From assembly GCF_964204865.1 (NCBI RefSeq), contig NC_135251.1, positions 29,116,943 to 29,180,942 of the forward strand: a stretch of 64,000 nt of DNA, given 5' to 3'. The position numbers were made by a program, and so were the translations under genes. Origin of the DNA: Styela clava (taxonomy: Eukaryota > Chordata > Ascidiacea > Stolidobranchia > Styelidae). Position 1 is the stretch's first letter. Each line of letters opens with the position of its first letter. The notes under the pieces are model-generated. The model had not been told where the DNA came from. It saw only the letters and a list, made by a program, of their open reading frames with translations, and made no database searches. Positions 24,486-36,725 of this stretch are shown here, piece after piece.

Positions 24486-26333
24486 TTTAACTTAACCAAG
24501 CGTTTTTTTAAATAGTGTGTAAAAACTCGCCCCGTAACATTTCTCCCCGATCTACCCTAAACATACAACTCTTGAATATAGGACTGTGTTTTTGCTAATA
24601 AAAAAAATACAAATTTATGCAATATATTTATGCAATGTAATCAATCATTTTTTAATTGGGGCCTCAATTTTGACAGGTAATTACAATGTTTGGCTTGACT
24701 ATCTTGATATTAAAGGTTTAATCTTGAGGGTTCCGGCCCTTCGCAACTATCTTGATACAATTAACTGGAGATGTTTCGGTCTCTACACAAATATTGCGTC
24801 ATTACATGCAACGTATTTCCAAATCTCTATTCCCATACAGGAAAAGGCTCGAGACGTCGTTCCAAATGGAGATATATTGCGTATCCCTGCAGCTTTTTTA
24901 GTTCAAATTTGAAGCAATATGTTTGCTTGAATATATGAAAAGACTAAACTCATCATATAAGACTCAACATTAGACATTCTGTCATAAATTACTTCAAATT
25001 ACAAATAAAATAATGTGTGAACATCTTTATCATCGAGGATCCCGGTTTCTTTATCAATAAGAAATGCCTCCAGACCCGTTGTTTATTTTGATGGAATCTG
25101 CATCCACGAGTCCTAACCTGAAAGATTCATTAGGGCTTCCATCTATTTCAGTATATGGCAAACCTATCCAATTATTTAATATATTACTCATCTGGGTCAA
25201 TGACCTCATTGAATAGTATCGACACATTGGGATTCTGCAGTGCTTTTATCTATTATCGTGGAAAAATGGTGATCGCGGTGCTTGATACTGTTAACCTTTA
25301 ACATATATCAAATGTTGTACCAGCTAGTACAGATCACTACTACTCATTGGTTTAATTCTAATGTAAGAATATCAGAAGCGTTATACCCGAATTGCTATTT
25401 GCTATTATAAATCTGTCTTAGTTGCTTGGTTGTTTTGCTATGGAAAGGCCCATACGTTTTGGAACCAATGTGATTTCTGAATCATTTTGAAAATTGAGTT
25501 TGGGACCGAAAATGTTTTCTCCATTTAACAACTAGAATGGTTCCTAGTCCTCTATAATAAAAGATATGAGTTTTTCACAAATGCTATTACTTTATTCAGT
25601 CATGAATTTTCCTGTTATGCATGGGGCGTAACCAGGGGGTGGTTTGGAGGTCTGAGCCGCCCCCTTTGAAATGTAACAAAAAAGCATCTTTCTGTATCAT
25701 ACATAGCAATTTGTCGTAGCTTGAAACATCTTTTAGACCCTCAAGACTCATGAAAACACACCCCTTTGGAATAGGATTTTGATATCTTGGGAGAAGAAAG
25801 CCATCATGATGCAAACAATGACGTCTCGCCCGGTTACCAGTCCATATCATCAGATATGGCAATAGATAACCAGTCCCCCCTCCCCCACCTCTTGTAATTT
25901 TGTGTCATATTTTATTAATTTGTCTCTGAATGACTTTTGTTCAACCGCGCATTCTTCGAAAATATTTGTCATGTAATCCAACCGTTCAATAAATCAGCAG
26001 TCTTTTTGCGAGTGTTTCTCGATCTGCCACGACACCACGCGTTCACAATATTGGAGTGAAACGTAAAAAGCGAGTGCTGAAAGTTTGTCGTCAGTTTGCT
26101 TGCTAAATCGTGCTTTTCACTTTGTGCTCTAACCAGAAAAACCTCAACGTAACAAAACGGTCGAAAGACAACTAATATTCTTAGGGCGATTTTATGGTTT
26201 ATTTTGGCACGTTTACTCTTCGTGAGTAGACAGCCAGGCGCTCCGCGAGCTATTAGTTCACTTATTAAAATACTGACTTTTGTAACTGCCCAAAGAAGCA
26301 ATAACGACATTGCTAAAATTTGACAACGATAGA
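24486..26333. other. Intergenic, no supported gene
   Basis: A 108-codon plus-strand frame (24586-24912) is open but unrecognised. A GC-rich stretch at 25620-25680 (GGGGCGTAACCAGGGGGTGG) has the look of a transposon end but no partner was found. A 131-codon minus-strand frame (25969-26364) overlaps the hairpin at 26334 and shows no family features. Confidence 0.4.
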
Positions 26334-26427
26334 GTCGAAAGGTGGCAACAAGGTGGTAATTCAAATATTACATTATTCCAGTAGATAACGCCATATTTTA
26401 ATTACCGGCTTGTTGCCACATTTCGAC
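26334..26427. repeat. 94-bp inverted repeat (hairpin or mini-MITE)
   Basis: Arms of about 28 bp: the left arm starts GTCGAAAGGTGGCAACAAG, and the right arm is its inverse ending CTTGTTGCCACATTTCGAC, with about three mismatches. The 38-bp loop is AT-rich. No clear target duplication was seen. Confidence 0.75.
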
Positions 26428-29400
26428 ACTACAAGTGTATTTTGTAAATACAAAGCAGCAAATACATTCGAGTACATTTTGATTTACTCGGGATGTTAAT
26501 CGGTGAGTAACAATGTGTTTTTTGTTTTTATAAATTTATTGTGGAGCTCCGTGAATAATAATCAACCTCATCACGGACGGGCTCCATAATCAACGGGCGA
26601 CTAGATCAACTCTACAGACGGTTACACAACTGACGTTTATTTTTCATTCCTGCTCAATGTAATATTATTGTTGAACACAGAGCTTTCATGTTACACTGAA
26701 AGATTAATAAATATACATGATTTCTAACCTGGACGGAACAAATATGTTGTTTTACAATATTTTTCTGACGTGAATCACAATATTATGTCAGATCACAATA
26801 ACTGCCGATTCACAACCACTTTAAAACCTCTCAACAGAGAGAATTCAATTTCTTGAAACAATGCAAACGAAAACAAGCATGAACTGAACGTGCGATATGA
26901 CCTGTAATAGTACAGAAACCTAGTTTATCGTGTTTAGATTAGTCTGGGGGGAAACAAAAAAATCATTTTATTGATTCAAGGGCTTGGCGTTTTTATAGCC
27001 ATTTCTATATGAAACTTTCATTCACACTATAATCTTATATTCAGAAATCTTATTTCATATGCATAGGACAAAGTCACTGTTTTAATGCATCGTCGAAAAC
27101 TACTGAAGCCGTTTCAGGACATCAGTAATATATATTTTATTATAAATTTTAAAATAACTGTCCATTGATTGATACTGCAGCGATATGATGATGATATATG
27201 AGCCTGCTGTTCTACAGGCGACAGTTTATACAGAAATGAATTGTTTATTTGGTCAGTTCGAGAGTTAACTTCCAAATCCATTAATTAATCTATTGAGTCC
27301 ACGATTCACCGGATCAGTTATACATGATTTTATTATCGCATGACACATTGATAGCATTGATATTATATTTTGGAAAATGGTTTACACTTTCATCACGAAC
27401 CCAGCATTCATTGATATTAAACAACCTAAGGAGTATATATATTCTGAACCCAAAATTGCTACGGCATTATTTACAGTTACATTATTCAGTGCTCGTGTTA
27501 TATTTTCTTCTATGTTCCGAAAGGCAGATAAATTAGAAGCAAATGCTTCACAATAACATACGTGTCAATTTGAAGATTGTCTTCGATTTAATAGCGTTCA
27601 CAATATAATGCGTTATTATAATATATGTGAAAAATAAAACCTTCTCACACAAGGGTCAGATCCCCCAAGAAAGAAGATGCGCACATTCCCATTATAATAT
27701 CGTATTAGACTTCAAAGAATAACAAAGCTCGAAATAAAGGAGAATTGAAATCTGCGCGTCATAAAAAGATCACGGTAATACTAGTAACCTAGCTGGGATA
27801 TATATTTTGTTAATGGCGGATTAAAGTATTCCCGTGAAAGCACTCGATGGATGTGAAGCATCTATTTAATGTATTGAATCAATAATTTGAAAAGTAAACA
27901 GAATCAGCTGACTTGGTTAAATCAGAGGTTTAGTTCATGAATTTGAAGGTCTTTCTGAATTATCAGTATTTTAATATAATTTCGCAGGTGTTCTTGTCTC
28001 AGTTGATAGATTATGGATTTGTGGATATTTATACTACAATTTGTTTGATGTTATTTGTTCCTCTCATAAAGGTTCACCGCTGGTGCCATTGGTGAACTAG
28101 TTTGTCATCGTCTGCATCTTAATGGATAAGACTTTTCCACAGAAAGGCAAAATAAATATGAAAAGCGGTAAAACGTGCGTTTCGAAATATAACCATTTTT
28201 AGTAACATAGGCGCAAATTATCTCGGAGTTCTGTCTTGATGTAGGAGATTATATTTTTTGCTAGTTATCCATGATAATGCAGTGCGATGTTGCTTTAAAC
28301 CTAGGAATTCATATTTTTGTTTCAGTGTCCGTCATTATTACGAAGTTAAAAATATATTTATATGTTGAATTTGAGGGTAGTAATTTTCTCGAGATTCGGA
28401 ATCGAAAATCTTGGTTTCTTTGACTTCTGTGCTCAACAAATTTCGAGTTGAGAGACTACTAAATATATTACGTGTTTTACAAAGCTTCTTTTCCTCGTCA
28501 TAGTGTATAAGTCTATAGGCAACCAGACATTTACACGTTTGGACTAGGATTGAAAGAATTCAAAATTTACAATCTGGATCTGGCTAATTTGTTAAATGTT
28601 TATTGAATGCAGGTTTTTTGAGTAAATCCCAGGTTTGAATAGCACGAACTATTAAAGCGATATATCGAGTCAGCGCAGTAGATTTGTAAATTTAGAAAGC
28701 ATAGTCAACGGTATCGAGAAAAATCTTCATAACAGATCAGGTAATATGTCGCCACCGTATTTACATTTTTGGGAATCAAACATCCAAAAGTGAAAAAACC
28801 AACAAGCCCATAATCCATCAAAACATGATTTCAAACCTAAAATTCTTTAAAATGATGATATATTGTATATTATACGGTTATCATTTATTGCAAAACCACA
28901 ATACGGTAGAACAGTCGTCGCGTCGTGGCATTGAGAACAGATTTACGACATTATCAGGGTTTAGATATTATAATTTCAATGGATTATGTTACAAATTCTA
29001 ATGAAGAAAGTACAACGATAGGATCTAAATGTCAAAATTAGTGACGTCGATATAAAGTGGGTATATGATTTTTCATTCAATATTTCTACATTTATTTTAC
29101 CCACAACACAACGTTATGACATACAGATATATATACGCAGTTGTGCATATCGAAGATTTCTCGATATTTCTATTAAATGTCGTCTATCAAGGATGAAAGG
29201 CTGACATTACGTTGTATTGTATGCATTGTATTTTTAATGGTGGTCCGTACTTCATAGCGTACTTTGTTTTCTGTTTGGGTTTACTGAAGCCCGCCCGGCA
29301 TGAATTATTCAAGACGATGCGTTCTAAAAGAGAAAATACATTTATGAAAAGTACAATACTCTTCCGTTTAGGTCAGCTCTTTGAATATTAAATCCCATTA

Positions 29401-31352
29401 TAGATGTTTCCCGTCACAAAATGATAATAAACTTGCATTTTCGATTAAAAGTCTCAACGTTAAAAACATATATATGTCCTGTGTATATATTGACACCGTG
29501 AGGGAGTATTCCGTCACGACAGATTTTTTGGACTCACAACATCAAACTTCTTTTTTATTCCTCCATAGAGCTTGTTTTGCCTAGCAATAAGAAGATAATT
29601 TATCAGACATGTTTTCGATAGTAATGAAGCTTATCATTTTTCCTTATTCAGATGGTGAAATGAAACCCGAAAATATATTTTCCTATGAAGTAACAATATT
29701 ATCTCTTTTCCCCACGTTTAGACAGCTGGCGACGTCGTTGAATTGATCGCCGCTCCGATAATAAAGATAATGTTTATTATTTACTCTTATTTCTCATTTA
29801 TGCAAATTACAACGTAAGTGTAGGAAAACAAAGTTAGTTTAAGACCACCCTTACTGAAATCACGACATGTAACGTGTCCTTATCGATGCTAATCTGACTC
29901 TTTGCGTTGGATGATGTAATTTTTGGGCATGACTACGATAAAGATAAATCGTGACTACAAAATTACTCTCAGAAAACCGGATTGTAAAAATAGCTTCACT
30001 TTTTCAAAATTGATGCGTAACCGCCAAAAACGGATACCATTTTGAATTTTCCTATTATAAGATCATACCAATCTATTGATTGACGCTTGATCCATTCCGC
30101 AATGACATGAGAACAAATCCTCATATTAGAAAGATCATTGAAGTTTCGATAACGTTCGTCTCTCATTTTGACTGACTAATAATTCACAAATTACGAATTA
30201 AGCCTGCAATAGAGTAGGAATTCATCGCATCGTTCGAAACATTCTCGAATTTAGATGTTTCCATAAGAGCATTGAAAAAAAGTACAGATTGACGTACACC
30301 ACACACGCGACCGATTTCATTTTCATTCAACGCTGCCATTGTTACGTTAAGACTTGATATTGACAGTAGACAATGACGCTTAGCCCCTTTTAAGTATATA
30401 TATAAGTAGTAAGTCTAAGTAGCTTTCGATAGAATAAGTAAAGGATATCTATTATAGCTGATATTCAATCATGTTTGAATGAATCAAGGTAGCAGGTTAA
30501 AAGTTGATACAATACGGCATATTTGGGTATCATGAAAGTCCATTTTAGGCGATAGTACAGGCGGCGGATTTAGAAAGTGTTGAAGGACAAGCCATTGTCT
30601 TTTGTATTTATTCAGGGAATTGCGGTGAACGTGAAAACCTTATTAGAAAACTATTTTTAATATTTCGAATGGAAAATGTGTATATAATAATATTAAGATT
30701 GCCTTTGGCATAAAATATAATTCCGAAATGAAGTTATTTATTTAATTTAAGAAAGATTCATGTTTTGACACCAAATGTACCGTTAAAAAAATCTCCATGG
30801 ATTTAATCTGACATGACAAAATGTTATTTACTGGATATAAACAGTAATTCGATGGATTTGTGAAGCAAAGATTCGCTCGATCTGTTGCATGATGGAGATT
30901 GATCTGTCAGTTATCTTGAACAACCAGAAAGGTAAATACCATTTTTAAACATAATTTGTCAAATGAACAGCTTTTCATAGACAACTTAAATACCAAATAT
31001 GTGTGGAGGGTATGTATGTATATATATATATACAATCGCGAAAAATAGATGAGCTATGTATAGAATGAGGATCAATTCATAATTGAGAGAAGTTTTTCCG
31101 GAGTTTGAATATTTCAGACCAATTTAGTCAGATAAGCTAGTGAATGCAGAATTATGTCTTATTCTTTTATTTACAGTACTATCATTGCACTAATCTATTA
31201 AAGAAGCACTCTAATATTATATTCAATTTCAAAATGATATACGAAAACACTTCTCATTTGCTCAACATTTTCTGTTTTCTTAAACATACTATACTAATCA
31301 TAAGCTTGACGTGATCACACATGAATGAAAATCAAATCGAGCATAATTAAAA
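26428..31352. other. Long intergenic stretch upstream of the SLC49-like gene
   Basis: About 4.9 kb of AT-rich DNA without a supported gene, repeat family or RNA gene. Only short TA-rich microsatellites are seen, for example about 31010-31033. The proximal part presumably holds the promoter and 5' leader of the transporter gene, but no clear TATA box was identified. Confidence 0.45.
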
Positions 31353-34300
31353 ATGGCGGTAATTGATTCTGAAAGTGGTGATTCAACCTCAGTTTCAATT
31401 CAACAAAATGTAAACGATAGAGATGCGTCCAAGAAAGTTAAAATAGACGGATCTCAAACTCGATGGATCATCATTACATTGGTAATGTATTACTTCCTGG
31501 CAGAAGGATTCACAAAAACATGTTTTGGACAAGTGAACAACATTGTGGCAAGATTTTTCGATGTTAGTTTGGAGTATGTGGATTGGCTGACGCTGGCTCC
31601 GGCTGCTTCCAGTGCAGTATCGTTATTTTTTATGACTTGGATGGCAGCTTCTGGATTAGTGGGACTTCGAAGATGGTGTCTCACTTCTGCTGGGTTCATC
31701 ACGTTGTCGTTTGCTTTCACAGTGACAGGAGTTCTCGGAAGGTAAATGTTTTCAATGGTTTTCTTTTATAAAATATAAGCTTTTCTCAATTTAAAACGGT
31801 ATCAAAAATTGAAAATAAAGTTCGAATGATTCTTAGAGATAATTCATTAAAATTAAAAACGAGGAAAATTCGGAATCAATTTACAAAAATTATTTCAATT
31901 AGGTAGACTAATACGATGCGCGCATGCCCGTAATTGTTACGGCGGGTTGTGGTAACGCTAGGCTAGACCAATGGTTATAAACCTTTTTCCTTTCTTGCCC
32001 TACTTTTGTTGCACAAAAAATTCTGCGGCCCATTAACTTTCTCATGCAAAGGAAAAACTACAAGAAAAACATAAATTTTTCCTCAAAGATAGACACTTCC
32101 ACTTTAATAATTAAAGTAGCTCAGTAGCAAAAACAGCATCATCATTCAATGCTACCACAATCAAAGTTCAACTTATTTATCAATAACAATTTTTAATAGG
32201 TTTATGGCCCACCTGAAAATGTTTCTAGGGCCCAGAAGTGGGTCATGGCCCACTGGTTGAGAATCGGTGAGCTAAACATTGTTGTACGTCTGAACTGCTT
32301 GTCTGGAGAAGGCTGACTCTGGCTTGAAACGTTACAGAAACACATTTGTATTAGTGTGCGCCGGAGTCTTGAATTACATATAGCTTGTAAATTTTGTTTT
32401 ACTTTTCATGGAAAGGTGTTACATAAATTCCCATTAACCAAGTTTCTAAAACACCAAATTTTCTGGCACAAACTTACATCTCGATATAAATGTTATAGCA
32501 CCCCAAAATTATTTTAGCAGCCCATAGAATGCGGTTGAAGAATATTGCGATATTCGATTTTGCGGCAGCGTTTCTTTTAATAATTTAATATTTGACGTAT
32601 ATTCAAGGCACGAATACAATTTTAAATATTCCATCTTTGAACATTTTGAAATTTTAATTCAAATTACTCGGCCAATCGATGACGTTCGATAATTGAAAAT
32701 AGTTTTATTCGTTGCCGAACCTTTAGTAAATTGATTTTATTATCAGATTGTCTCGCAAAGATTCATTTAAAATTAAAATTTACATTTTTCCTGCTAAATC
32801 ATTTTCTCCGTACCCAGATATGGGCTGTAGATTAACTGCTGTTTAAGAACTTCATCAACAATTTCCCCGTTGAGGTAAAATTGATGCAAACCAAGCAATT
32901 TAATAAATTGCAAAATAAAAGTAACATTGAAGGGATTTATTGCGGTAAATTTATATAGCACCAATTCGATAAATTTCTATTTTGGTTTGTTAGTTAATTT
33001 TTTTTAATTAGGAATATAGAATATGGCGTGTCATCATTGGTGATGGCATATATAGGTACACCTTATTTATTATTCCAAACACAATTTTTTGTTGAACGTA
33101 TACAATTGGAAAATAGCCAAACGTATTGAATAACTATTTATTACTTTTCAAAATATCACATTATGAAAAGGCGCACGATTAAATTATATATATATATATT
33201 CATAAAATTCTACATCACCAGTCGAGATGATTTTGTGGTATTTTTCAATTTCGTTATCTTGTAAATGACAAGAACATTATCGATAGCTATATAACGAAGG
33301 AAGTACATATATGCTATGATATATTAAATTGACTAGAATGGTTACGGAAGACCTCACTTATAATATTCTTGTTCGACATTCCTTCTCACGGATGTTGATC
33401 TCACAAAAGTAATGAAAATGTAGACTACAATTATGAAACAATGGTATATGAAACAGGGTTCGTTACAAAATATAGTTTTTAGCGATATTATTCTTTACAT
33501 TAATATGAGAACAACCAATATTAAACTACGATATAAATTGTGGGGATTCGCCTTTTGTAGCAGCGTGTAATTTTAAATTTCGTGTTGTTGTGGAATTTCT
33601 AATATCCCGAGCTCAGTTTGCGCATTTAAAGGCAAAAATTACATGTTGTCGTCTCGTCATACATCAGAGGGATTACGGGCCTTCACACTGTCGACAAAAA
33701 TAGAAAAATCCTCTCATTTTTGCTGGTAGCCAGATTAGTAACAGGTATTTTTATTTCCGTAAATTGTAGAAAACTAAAGATTTAATTGAAGACATCTGTA
33801 CAATTATATCTTATTTTCAAACTATATCTTATAACTTGTGCTATCGATTGGGTTTCTACAAGACCAACTACTTTTCCGTTTTCTATGCTTTTGCGTCGGT
33901 GGATCCGTATGCATATAATGCAAGGATGCTGTAGCAAGAGTGAAGATAACTATCCTGAGTAATTCAATAAATAGTCTTGCTGCACACTAACACAAATATA
34001 TTTCTGTAACGTTTCGTCTGACCACGGTCAAACTTCCTCAGACATACATATTTCAACTAAAGCAAGAACAGCAATTGCAAGCATATTTATACAAGGGGTG
34101 CCATGGCAACAAAACAATATCATAACAATGTGAGTTAACGAACTCATGTAGGTGGTGATTGAAAATTTAATTAACAACACTAAGTTTAAATATTTAAAAT
34201 TAAAAAACACATGAAAGTTTCATGCACATTCATAAAATGGGTGTCATGGCAACATAACAAATCACAACAATGGGATTTGAAAGATAAATAAATTGGTGAT

Positions 34301-36725
34301 TGTATTTTAATTACCTGCACTAAAAAAAAATCTTTTCCGACTACCAATACATTTTAAACAATAACGAGAGATTGAAAGAAATTTTTCCAAATCCACCCAA
34401 ATTAGCTCACCGAAAATGTCCCACACTCAGAGATAGGCTAGTCAGAGCCAAATTAAAGCCAAAATCACCTGTCAGCAACAATCCAGGTTTTTTTAAATGT
34501 GGAAGACAGTCATGCAGTACCTGCGAACATTCTGATGAAACGAAAGTAGCGACAAACAAACAAAAAACTATTCAACTAAAAATTACTCAAAAAATAACGT
34601 GCAATACGGAAAACGTCGTCTACTTGATAAGCTGTAAAAAATGTGGCATGCAGTACATTGGCGAAACAGGGAGGCATCTGAAATATCGTATTTCAGAACA
34701 CATTAGAAGTATAAAATCAAAAAACAGAGACCTGGTCGTCGGTGCTCACTTCAACCAACCTGGACATTCACTGAAAGACTTTAATGTAATTGGAATTGAA
34801 AAACTGTTTCAAGACCATATTTACCGAAAAACTAAAGAATCATATTTCATTCACCTACTTGGAACGCATGAACCATTGGGAATGAACATTAAAGAAGTTT
34901 AGGGCATTTAGGAACATTTTATACACCGTATATTTTCGTAATTTTACCGAATTTTGTATTATTATTTTTTTATTTACTTTTTATTTTCCCCCATGTATTT
35001 TTTTAGTGCAGGTAATTAAAATACAATCACCAATTTATTTATCTTTCAAATCCCATTGTTGTGATTTGTTATGTTGCCATGACACCCATTTTATGAATGT
35101 GCATGAAACTTTCATGTGTTTTTTTTTTTAAATATTTAAACTTAGTGTTGTTAATTAAATTTTCAATCACCACCTACATGAGTTCGTTAACTCACATTGT
35201 TATGATATTGTTTTGTTGCCATGGCACCCCTTGTATAAATATGCTTGCAATTGCTGTTCTTGCTTTAGTTGAAATATGTATGTCTGAGGAAGTTTGACCG
35301 TGGTCAGACGAAACGTTACAGAAATATATTTGTGTTAGTGTGCAGCAAGACTATTTATTGAATTACTCAGGATATATATCTTATAACCTTGGATATTTCA
35401 GTTAATTTGTAAGTTTTATTTACAATACGTTGAACATTATTTACAGTCACATAATTTCCTTGAGTTAACAGCACCCAATTCTTTATTAAATCCCACACTT
35501 TCTAAACGAAATTTACAGGTTTACAATTTTTTTTTGATTGCTTGGTGCATTATATGAAACGTTGTTTTGCAGGCACTTATTTCCATTGGCTGTGCTCGGG
35601 CAAATTCTAGCTGGAACAGTTCATGCCATCAATTTTTCACTGGCGCCCTTAATGGCTTCAAGTTGGTTTCCTGAGAAAGAGCAACCGACAGCAATTGCGT
35701 TAACTTACGCAGGACTGAACGCTGGAAATATAGTAGGATTGTTGATTCCGGCAAACGTTGTACCAAAAACAAATGACACGAATGGTACGAGGATGTCGCT
35801 AACTATTGACGGCGAAATCGAGTGGGATGAAAAAATTTCGATGGCCCTGACAGCAATATTTTCGTCATTTCTGGCAGCATCGCTTGTATTTGGATTTTTT
35901 TCGTTTCTTTTTATATTTGATGCTCCAAGTCCAATGCAGTTACCTGATAATCAGACAGTAGTGGAAGAAGAAAGATATCAAATGCGCAAAAAGAAGAGAA
36001 AGGAGTCAGCTTTTCAAATCCGGATCAATAAAGCAAGGAGTGCTACAAAAGGCACAATCGCGGTTTGGGTTCAGTCATCGAAAAACCTCCTGACAATGAG
36101 GAAATTCATGGTATTAGCGATACCATACGGTATTTTAATGCCGCTGTGTTTGATATGGTTTGTTCTCATGTCAGATATGCTTCGTTCAACTCGTTTTGAA
36201 ACTGTGATATTTTTAGACATTTCAGCAGAAAACATTTCAACATCGAACGCTCTTTTTAAAACATCATCAAATGTAATGGCCGGTTATGCCGTGTCATTGT
36301 ATTGCGTTGGCGGACTAATCTCCGGAGCATTTACGGGAAAAGTTGCACAACTTTTCAATTTTCATTATGCTAGAATATCTTGCGGTGCCACTTGGGGCGT
36401 TGTTATGGCTTCGGTGGGAATATTTGTTGGCTTTTCAGTAGGTTCTATCGAATGTATATTTGTATTTACATTAATTTTTGGCCTGTTCGTGCCAGTGGCG
36501 GCTACGGCTCTAGTTGCTTTAGTCATAGAACGCGTAACAAGTGAAGACCGTCTAACGGTTGGTACATGGCTTGCGATATTTTCGTCAGCAAACGCGTCAC
36601 TCCTTCCGTTATTTGGAAGAATATTTTTCGAAAATTTTGGCCCTAGTTCAATTTGTATTTTTCAAATAACTCTTGCAACAGTTCTAGCCATTTTTCTTAT
36701 TTTTGTTGGTCGCTTTCTACAATAA
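31353..36725 (+). CDS. SLC49/FLVCR-like major facilitator transporter
   Basis: Twelve-helix MFS carrier of the SLC49 type; relatives carry haem, choline or other small molecules across plasma or organelle membranes. The substrate cannot be told here. Two exons: 31353-31741 (ends in phase 2 at a GTAAAT donor) and 35573-36725 (TAA), 513 residues. The N-terminal 35 residues are polar and cytosolic. TM1 follows TRWIIITLVMYYF. Family-like blocks are QVNNIVARFFDVSLEYVDWL, GLRRWCLTSAG, GQILAGTVHAINFSLAP, MASSWFPEKEQPTAIAL and GNIVGLLIPANVV. The loop after the latter carries NDT and NGT glycosylation sites, and the central loop is strongly charged (EEERYQMRKKKRKES). The join restores the segment corresponding to human FLVCR without loss. 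The 3.8-kb intron carries a hAT MITE, a Penelope-tail relict and a Penelope-like fragment. The coding sequence is intact. Confidence 0.88.
31969..32269. mobile_element. hAT-type MITE in the SLC49-like gene intron
   Basis: A 301-bp element with ends CAATGGTTATAAACC and GGTTGAGAATCGGTG. Flanks are ggctagac and agctaaac, a 6-of-8 degraded target duplication. The interior right side (TGGGTCATGGCCCACTGG) matches the end region of the COQ8-intron MITE, so both belong to one family. Confidence 0.7.
32300..32385 (+). mobile_element. Relict terminal segment of a Penelope-like element
   Basis: Lines up with 35281-35360, the outer end of the inverted arm of the Penelope-like fragment. Both contain GTCTG, GAGAAG or GAGGAAG, then GAAACGTTACAGAAA, TTTGT, TTAGTGTGC and TTGAATTAC in order. 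It is diverged and has no coding part. It is either a solo terminal repeat or an old truncated insertion in the same intron. Confidence 0.6.
33984..34050 (-). ncRNA. Hammerhead-ribozyme-like motif, left arm copy
   Basis: Inverse of the motif at 35270-35335. The complement of 34035-34041 reads CTGAGGA and the complement of 34011-34015 reads GAAAC, with the same stem II between. Activity is not certain because there is one extra A after the first core box. Confidence 0.35.
34330..34902 (+). pseudogene. C-terminal fragment of Penelope-like polyprotein: RT tail plus GIY-YIG endonuclease
   Basis: The reading frame is open directly out of the left arm and ends with TAG at 34902, about 190 codons. 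The first part, from ERLKEIFPNPPKLAHRK to LRDRLVRAKL, matches the end of the reverse-transcriptase thumb of this class. Next come a cysteine cluster (KCGRQSCSTCEH) and then the GIY-YIG domain: VVYLISCKKCGMQYIGETGR, with the conserved arginine and histidine in KYRISEHI and a downstream HFNQPGHS. The catalytic palm of the reverse transcriptase is absent because the copy is 5'-truncated at the arm junction. The frame itself is intact, but the fragment cannot be an autonomous element. No ATG opens the frame. Confidence 0.85.
35270..35335 (+). ncRNA. Hammerhead-ribozyme-like motif, right arm copy
   Basis: Core box CTGAGGA at 35284-35290 fits CUGANGA, and GAAAC at 35310-35314 fits the second box. 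Between them, GTTTGACC (35292-35299) and GGTCAGAC (35302-35309) pair over 8 bp with one G-U, forming stem II. TGT (35281-35283) pairs with ACA (35318-35320) for stem I. Stem III would be the palindrome ACGT (35313-35316), too short alone but able to pair between two copies. Cleavage would fall after the U at 35317. One extra A at 35291 departs from the consensus. Penelope-like elements are known to carry short-stem-III hammerheads, which supports the reading. Confidence 0.4.

Larger units (their letters stand above)
33951..35372 (+). mobile_element. Penelope-like retroelement fragment with inverted terminal arms
   Basis: Arms of about 375 bp (33951-34333 and 35000-35372) are near-perfect inverted copies and bracket a 0.67-kb core. 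The outer edge of each arm reads TCCTGAGTAATTCAATAAAT on the plus strand at the left and inverted at the right. The core is the 3' end of a Penelope-like ORF. Repeats in direct or inverted order around a 5'-truncated element are known for this class and arise during target-primed insertion. No clean target duplication was seen at the palindromic outer edges. The high identity of the arms suggests a fairly recent insertion. Confidence 0.8.

Noticed and set aside
24586..24912. 108-codon plus-strand open frame
   Set aside because: Long for AT-rich DNA, but no family features, splice context or conserved partner was seen. The opposite strand is not clearly coding either.
25620..25680. Transposon end with GGGGCGTAACCAGGGGGTGG
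   Set aside because: It looks like common DNA-transposon tips, but no inverted partner or duplication was found.
25596..26364. Minus-strand frames of 88 and 131 codons
   Set aside because: The first covers a GC-rich transposon-end-like segment and the second runs into the 26334 hairpin. Neither reads like a protein family.
35097..35297. 66-codon frame repeated as 34028-34210 on the other strand
   Set aside because: Both are the same sequence in the inverted arms of the Penelope-like element. There is no protein likeness.
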